The translations under genes and the position numbers were made by a program. From Myxococcus sp. CA023 (lineage in GTDB: Bacteria > Myxococcota > Myxococcia > Myxococcales > Myxococcaceae): a stretch of DNA of 47,938 nucleotides. The stretch covers positions 1 to 47,938 of the forward strand of contig NZ_JAAEAH010000073.1 of assembly GCF_010998615.1 (NCBI RefSeq), given 5' to 3'. This document shows, piece after piece, positions 43,350 to 47,938 of this stretch; position 1 is the first letter of the stretch, and each line of letters begins with the position of its first letter. The notes beneath the pieces were generated by a model. That model did no database searches. It was not told the origin of the DNA and saw only the letters and a list, made by a program, of their open reading frames with translations.

Positions 43350-45539
43350 CTACTTCTTCGGCTTCGGCTCGCCGTGGGTGTAGATGTCGTAGCCGATGCC
43401 GCCCAGGCTCTCGCGGTCAGGCTTGTCCTGGTCGAACTGCACGACCTCCAGGTGGTAGGGCTCCGGCGTGGCGTCCGCCGAGCGCTCGAAGAACATCCGC
43501 AGCTGGTGCTCCTCGCGGAAGCCCAGCGGCAGCTCGTGGAACACGCCCCCTTCCGGAGACACGACCTCGAACTCGCCCTCGCGCAGCATCTTCATGCCCT
43601 CGGCCTTGCCGCCCACCTCCACCCAGCGCTTGAACAGCTCGTCCGGCAGACGCACGACGACACGGCCGCCATTCATCGGGAAGGGCCGCTGCCGGTCCGT
43701 TTCCGGCACCCGCACCGCCAGCCGCAGCGCCCGGATTCCCTCGTGCACGTTGCGCACGATGAAGTGGACCTCCTCGCTGCCGGACTCCAGGTCCACGATG
43801 TTCACGTTGCGCCAGATGATGTTGTTGTTCTGACGGACGTTGGTGCCGATGTCCGTCGTCTCGGTGAACGACATGGGGTCGGATGCGGACTCCCAGCGCG
43901 CCACCAGGCAGTAGTGCCCCTCACCGGGCAGGCCGCTCCACGGCGACTCGACGATGTGCGTGTCGGGCGTGAAGCCGTTGACGGCGACGTCACCGAACTG
44001 CGTCCAGTCCGTGGGCCAGGCCAGGCCGGTGGAGGCGTTGGCGTAGTACAGCTTGAGGCGCCCCGTGGCGCCCGGACGGGGCCCGCCGTGCAGCTTCACG
44101 TAGGCGTAGTTCGTCGCGCCCAGCTCGGGGTTCTGGTGGACGTGCGGGTTGGCGACGCCGTCCGGGTTGCGGCGAATCCAGATGTACGGGCTGGCCCACA
44201 TGTCCTGGCCCACGGTGGCGGGGTCCGGCTCCAGGCCGGTGTCGGACCAGGTGTCGCGAATCCAGACGTCATACGGGTCCGGGCAGGTGGCGCTGCGCAG
44301 CGCGCACTGAGGCAACAGCGAACCCAGGTGGGAGATGATGGAGGTGATGGGCACGCCACGGTTGGGGCAGTTGGCGCAGTGGTGCAGCGCGACGACGCGG
44401 TGGTCGGAGTTGGCGATGACGGGAGAGCCAGACGAGCCACCCTGGGTGTCCGCGTAGTAGCCGATGTCCGGCGGGCCACCCGGCGAGCACGCGGGCCGGT
44501 TGAGGGCGAAGATTTCCGCGAAGCCCGAGGCGTCCGACGCGTGCGTGGAGTTGCGGGCGATGTACTTGCCCCAGGCGGCGGGGTGCTGGGGAATGTAGAT
44601 GCGCTCATCCACGAACGCGGTGGTGTTGCGGAGCTGGAGGTAGCCGTAGGTGGCCGTGGGGTTGGTGGGCAGCCGCACCAGGGCGTAGTCCCGGGGCGCG
44701 TCCACGGCGATGAGCGTGGAACTCGTCGCCACCACCGTGCCCGGACAGCCGAACCAGCTGTTGCAAGCGGAGGTACAGGCGCCGCCCTCGGCCATGAACT
44801 CGAAGTCGGTGTTGAGCGCGTCCGAGGTGTTGGCGATGCAGTGCTCGTTGGTCATCACGTGGCCCTGGTTGCCCACGAGCCAGCCCGTGCAGGCCCCGCT
44901 GCCGTTGATGAGCAGACGGGCCACCGCGCGCGAGTGCTTGTACTGACGCGGGTCCGACGTCTGGTAACAGCGCGCGTTGCGCGAGTCGTCCGGACCGCAG
45001 AGGGCCTTGTTGTCCAGGTCCTCGCCCAGCGCCGCCAGGTTGGCGAAGCCGCGAGCGAACCGGTCGATGGTGTAGCCGGACTTCGCGTGGCCGCCCGTGC
45101 TCCACAGCTCGACGATGGCGACGTCACCGGAGATGTGACCACTCCAGAAGCCGCCCCTCACCGGCGCGTTGCCCTCGCCCTTGCCGAAGCCCTCGTAGCG
45201 GTACTCACGCGAGCCGTCCGGCGCGCGAACGATGACGTAGTCCCCCGACGCGAGCGCGAACTGGCTGAAGTGCGGCGCGATGTACGTGGCCCCCGGGCTG
45301 CTGAGGCGGTCCGTCCAGGCCAGCTCGGCCTTGGCGCGAACGCCCTCCGGCCGCGCCTTGGGCTGACGTGACTTGAAGGTGGCGACGACGTCCTCGCCCA
45401 CCTTCACGCGCCCCTGGGCATCCCGCTGTAGGGGAGGTTGTGACGTACGGCCTTCGCAGACCGCGCTCTCTTCCGCCATGGCACCGCCGCCGGCCAGCAT
45501 CATTCCGGCCAGCAACAGGCCTCTCAGATTGAATCTCAC
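43350..45539 (-). CDS. Secreted trypsin-like serine protease
   Basis: 729 residues from GTG 45539 with GAGGTG upstream; a longer frame to 45749 has no coding character. A signal peptide (LLLAGMMLAGGGAMA) and a propeptide-like region precede the catalytic domain: His in GHVMTNEHCIA, Asp in RDYALVRLP and Ser in DTQGGSSGSPVIA. Several Cys pairs (CTSACNSWFGC) fit an exported enzyme. The C-terminal 280 residues form a beta-rich extension, perhaps for binding. Trypsin/lysyl-endopeptidase type; substrate unknown. Its leader holds strong inverted repeats. Confidence 0.9.
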   Translation of the reverse strand: MRFNLRGLLLAGMMLAGGGAMAEESAVCEGRTSQPPLQRDAQGRVKVGEDVVATFKSRQPKARPEGVRAKAELAWTDRLSSPGATYIAPHFSQFALASGDYVIVRAPDGSREYRYEGFGKGEGNAPVRGGFWSGHISGDVAIVELWSTGGHAKSGYTIDRFARGFANLAALGEDLDNKALCGPDDSRNARCYQTSDPRQYKHSRAVARLLINGSGACTGWLVGNQGHVMTNEHCIANTSDALNTDFEFMAEGGACTSACNSWFGCPGTVVATSSTLIAVDAPRDYALVRLPTNPTATYGYLQLRNTTAFVDERIYIPQHPAAWGKYIARNSTHASDASGFAEIFALNRPACSPGGPPDIGYYADTQGGSSGSPVIANSDHRVVALHHCANCPNRGVPITSIISHLGSLLPQCALRSATCPDPYDVWIRDTWSDTGLEPDPATVGQDMWASPYIWIRRNPDGVANPHVHQNPELGATNYAYVKLHGGPRPGATGRLKLYYANASTGLAWPTDWTQFGDVAVNGFTPDTHIVESPWSGLPGEGHYCLVARWESASDPMSFTETTDIGTNVRQNNNIIWRNVNIVDLESGSEEVHFIVRNVHEGIRALRLAVRVPETDRQRPFPMNGGRVVVRLPDELFKRWVEVGGKAEGMKMLREGEFEVVSPEGGVFHELPLGFREEHQLRMFFERSADATPEPYHLEVVQFDQDKPDRESLGGIGYDIYTHGEPKPKK

Positions 45540-45819
45540 GCAGCACCTCGTGGGGGGTGGCAACCACCGGGGGTGGACGCCCGAATCAGGACCGCGGGCA
45601 CCGGCGGGCCCGCGGTCCTGGAGCAAGCGACGAGCCACACTCGCAGTTCTAGCCAGACAGGGAGATTGCAATGGGGAAGCACCCGCTCCGCTCAGACACG
45701 GGCCCTTCCCGGCGGAACGGGCTTCGCGGTGTGACGCGCGCCGCAACATTTTGAGTGAAAAGTGTAACGCCGCGAGCTACCGGCCCGCCTGAGGCACCAC
45801 GTCGTCCTGTCCGCTGCGC
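45540..45819. other. Intergenic leader region upstream of the protease
   Basis: 280 bases without a gene. They hold inverted repeats near the protease start, one listed below, and an AT-rich patch ATTTTGAGTGAAAAGTGTAA at about 45749-45768 that may be the protease promoter (minus strand TTACACTTTTCACTC). The terminator of the histidine kinase gene is not clear. Confidence 0.45.
45588..45619. repeat. Strong perfect inverted repeat in the protease leader
   Basis: AGGACCGCGGGC (45588-45599) and its exact complement (45608-45619) surround an 8-nt loop, about 50-80 nt upstream of GTG 45539. No T-run follows on either strand, so it is not a classical terminator; a regulatory or mRNA-stabilising hairpin is likely. 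A second GGTGG/CCACC pair lies closer to the start (45556-45568). Confidence 0.7.
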
Positions 45820-47904
45820 TCAGGCGGGTGGCGCGGAACCCGCGGTCGACGAACCGTTCTCGGAAGCGGCGGTGTCGGACTGCCCCAGGAAGTCGTCCAG
45901 CGCGCCCACGTCGATGGGCTTGCGGAACACGGCGTCCACCAGCGCGAGGTTGGAGCGGTTCTGTCCGCGCACGTCCATGCCGGTGACGATGGCCAGCAGC
46001 GCCTGAGGGGTCTTCTTGCGCAGCTCGCGCGCGAGCTCCCAGCCGCTCATCTCCGGCATCACCGCGTCCAGCAGCGCGGCGTCGTAGCGGCGCCGGTCCC
46101 ACATCCCCAGCGCCACCGCGGGGCTGTGGGCCACCTGGACCTCGTAGCCTTCCTCGCCCAGCACCTCCGCCATCATCCGCGCGTTGTCGAGGTCGTCATC
46201 CACCACCAGCACGCTGCGCGTCTGCTGGAAGCGCCGGGGCCCCGCCGGCCGCATCACCTCCGTGCGCGACGGCTCCGGACGTGGCGCGGTGGACACGGCG
46301 CCTTCATGCACGCGGGGCAGGCGCACCACGAAGGCCGTGCCCGTGCCCGAAGCCGGAACCTCCGCCGTCAGCTCGCCGCCCCAGCGTTCCACCTGTGCCC
46401 GCGCCACCGCCAGGAACAGGGACAACTGCGGCGCGCCCGCGTCCCGGCGCAGCGGGTCGAACAGCCGCGCCAGCTCATCGGGCGCGTAGGGCGTGCCCTC
46501 GTCCTCGACGCGCAGCGTCAGCCACGCGGAGCCATCCGTGCGGGTGGAGACGTGCAGCCGGCCACCGGCCTCCATCCGGTCGCGCGAGACGAGCAACAGG
46601 TTCACCACCAGCTCGCGGAAGAAGCCCGTATCCGCGCGCACGTTGCCGACGTCGCCCAGGTCCAGGTCGACGTACACCGGGTGCTCGCGCTGCTCCAACT
46701 CGCCGCGTGCCAGCTCCAGCGCCTCGCGCACCGTCTGGTCCACCGGGACGTCGGTGGGCTGCTCCTGGGTGCGCTGGATGTTGAACTCCTGGAGCCGGGC
46801 CACCAGTTCGCCAATCTGCTGCACCGTCTTGTCGAGCGCCTCCAGGTGCTCGGGCTTGAACTCGCGTTGCAGCAGTGTGATTCGCAGCCGCAGCACGTTG
46901 AGGAAGTTGTTGAGCGCATGCGCCGCGCCGCTGGCGAGCTGTCCCAGCGCCTGCTGGCGGGTGCGCTGGAGCAGGCGGCCCTGAAGCCTGCGCAGTTCCC
47001 CGTGCGCGCTCTGGAGTGCCTTCGTCTTGTTCACCGCTTCCGTGCGGTCGGTGAAGGTCTGGATGGCGCCGGCCAGCTCGCCCTCCTCTTCCCAGACGGG
47101 CGTGGCGCTCAGCTCCAGCGTCGCGGTGTCGCCGCCGGGGCGCTCCACCACCATCATCACCCCACGCACGGGCCCCTTCTCCTTGAGTGCCCGCAGGAAG
47201 GGCATGTCGGCCAGCTTGAAGGGCTCGCCCGTGAGGTGGCGCGCGTTCACCTGCGTCAGCACGGGATTGATGGTGTTCGCCGCCCGCACCCCCACCACCG
47301 CGCGCATGGGCACACCCATGAGGCGGCTCACCGGCGGCGTGGCGAAGGAGACGGTGCCGTCCACCTCCGCCAGCATGATGCCCACGTCCACCTGGTTGAG
47401 CACCGACTCCATCACCGCCGCTTCACGAAAGCGCACCTCCTCCGTCTTCAGGATGCGCGCATAGGACGCCTGGGCCGCGGCGTCCGCCTCCCACACCAGC
47501 TCCGCCATGAGCTCCGCCACCTGGGGCTCGATGAAGCCACCGTTGCGGCGCGCGTAGACGTGGAGCATCACCTCTTCCAGGGACTTGAACTCACGCGTCA
47601 GGTCCTCGGGGTCGAAGTTCTGGCTGTAGCGGAAGGCGCCGTGCGGGCGGACCACCTCCGGCCAGAGCCGGACGACGTCGTCGGGCCGGTCCCGGAGCAG
47701 GCGGGCCAGTTCGTCCAGCAACCGGCGCAGCGGGGCGCGCAAGTCCCTGCCGGGGACCTCCACGTCATATGTCTCCGCGCGCAGGCGCTTGGCCCACAGG
47801 CGCGCCAGGCGCTCGCGCTCCTCCTGGAGGAGGTGGGACAGGGCCTGTATGGGATTCACGTCGGGCACGTTCAAGTCAGCAAGCTGCACACGCGCGCTCG
47901 CCAT
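45820..47904 (-). CDS. Hybrid histidine kinase (RsbRD-like, PAS, kinase, receiver) with eroded ATP-binding motifs
   Basis: 694 residues from ATG 47904; an upstream GTG/ATG near the window edge is possible. Order: N-terminal helical RsbRD-like region (about 15-170), PAS (about 175-295), histidine region with AHALNNFLN, HATPase-like region, receiver (about 575-685). The receiver is intact (VVDDD, LLDAVMPE, VTG, FRKP). In the ATP lid region the N box reads VVNLLLVSRDRM (second Asn lost), G1 reads VEDEGTPYAP (second Gly lost) and G2 reads QLSLFLAVARAQ (no GLGL). Phosphotransfer from ATP is doubtful; it may be a phosphatase or scaffold. Confidence 0.85.
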   Translation of the reverse strand: MASARVQLADLNVPDVNPIQALSHLLQEERERLARLWAKRLRAETYDVEVPGRDLRAPLRRLLDELARLLRDRPDDVVRLWPEVVRPHGAFRYSQNFDPEDLTREFKSLEEVMLHVYARRNGGFIEPQVAELMAELVWEADAAAQASYARILKTEEVRFREAAVMESVLNQVDVGIMLAEVDGTVSFATPPVSRLMGVPMRAVVGVRAANTINPVLTQVNARHLTGEPFKLADMPFLRALKEKGPVRGVMMVVERPGGDTATLELSATPVWEEEGELAGAIQTFTDRTEAVNKTKALQSAHGELRRLQGRLLQRTRQQALGQLASGAAHALNNFLNVLRLRITLLQREFKPEHLEALDKTVQQIGELVARLQEFNIQRTQEQPTDVPVDQTVREALELARGELEQREHPVYVDLDLGDVGNVRADTGFFRELVVNLLLVSRDRMEAGGRLHVSTRTDGSAWLTLRVEDEGTPYAPDELARLFDPLRRDAGAPQLSLFLAVARAQVERWGGELTAEVPASGTGTAFVVRLPRVHEGAVSTAPRPEPSRTEVMRPAGPRRFQQTRSVLVVDDDLDNARMMAEVLGEEGYEVQVAHSPAVALGMWDRRRYDAALLDAVMPEMSGWELARELRKKTPQALLAIVTGMDVRGQNRSNLALVDAVFRKPIDVGALDDFLGQSDTAASENGSSTAGSAPPA

Positions 47905-47938
47905 GGCCACCCGTGCGCCCGCCCGCCTGCCTGCCACC

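Noticed and set aside
43374..45371. Plus-strand frame of 665 codons opposite the protease
   Set aside because: Val/Arg/Gly-rich shadow of the protease; no start signal or domain.

Overview
The window is GC-rich, gene-dense bacterial DNA and most likely comes from a Myxococcus or close relative (Myxococcaceae). The best evidence is a SitA6-type lipoprotein toxin (39843-40514) next to a double-CXXCG SitI6-type immunity protein (40521-41246). This pair belongs to outer-membrane-exchange toxin families known from myxobacteria, and a truncated SitA5-like lipoprotein lies at 32924-33226. Two Ser/Thr protein kinases, two multidomain histidine kinases, an HD-GYP protein and many lipoproteins fit the same origin. 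This assignment rests on family recognition, not on a database search.

Layout. 1-4700 looks like an eroded accessory island. It holds a partial membrane protein running off the left edge, a frameshifted porin-like remnant, an AlkD-type DNA repair gene, a tyrosine-integrase-like fragment, a SMI1/KNR4 gene, an unknown gene and a YezG-type immunity gene whose expected start codon is missing. It ends at tRNA-Pro(CGG) (4769-4845, minus strand), whose 3' end faces the island, the usual geometry for tRNA-targeted integration. 5.1-22.4 kb is mostly core: a response regulator, ribulose-phosphate epimerase, GAF/HD-GYP protein, pyruvate kinase, SprT-like metallopeptidase, NFACT/Rqc2-like protein, histone-H1-like protein with a clear sigma70-type promoter, GH1 glycosidase, DusB, M50 protease, acyl-CoA desaturase, ClC protein, glycosyltransferase, acetyltransferase and peroxiredoxin.

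22.4-34.9 kb holds an SsnA-like amidohydrolase that has lost metal ligands, a TPR Ser/Thr kinase followed by an esterase lipoprotein and a ChbG-like deacetylase, a histidine kinase with a dead receiver domain, QueF, a second Ser/Thr kinase, a tiny His-rich lipoprotein, a cardiolipin-synthase-like phospholipase D, the truncated SitA5-like lipoprotein and a Ppx/GppA-HD phosphatase. 35-41.5 kb holds a zinc alcohol dehydrogenase, a short-chain dehydrogenase translationally coupled to an 89-residue protein resembling only the C-terminus of QueA, a divergent XRE-cupin regulator with a perfect palindrome over its ribosome-binding region, a DUF4230 protein, a TPR/DUF1444-like protein, the SitA6/SitI6 pair and a DUF1059 protein. 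41.6-47.9 kb holds a large secreted protein of unknown function, a secreted trypsin-like protease with a strongly structured leader, and a histidine kinase with an eroded ATP-binding region.

The recurring theme is contact-dependent toxin/immunity biology (orphan immunity genes at 2.6-4.7 kb, a truncated toxin at 32.9 kb, a complete pair at 39.8 kb) set among signalling and secreted proteins. I saw no CRISPR array, rRNA or intact insertion sequence.
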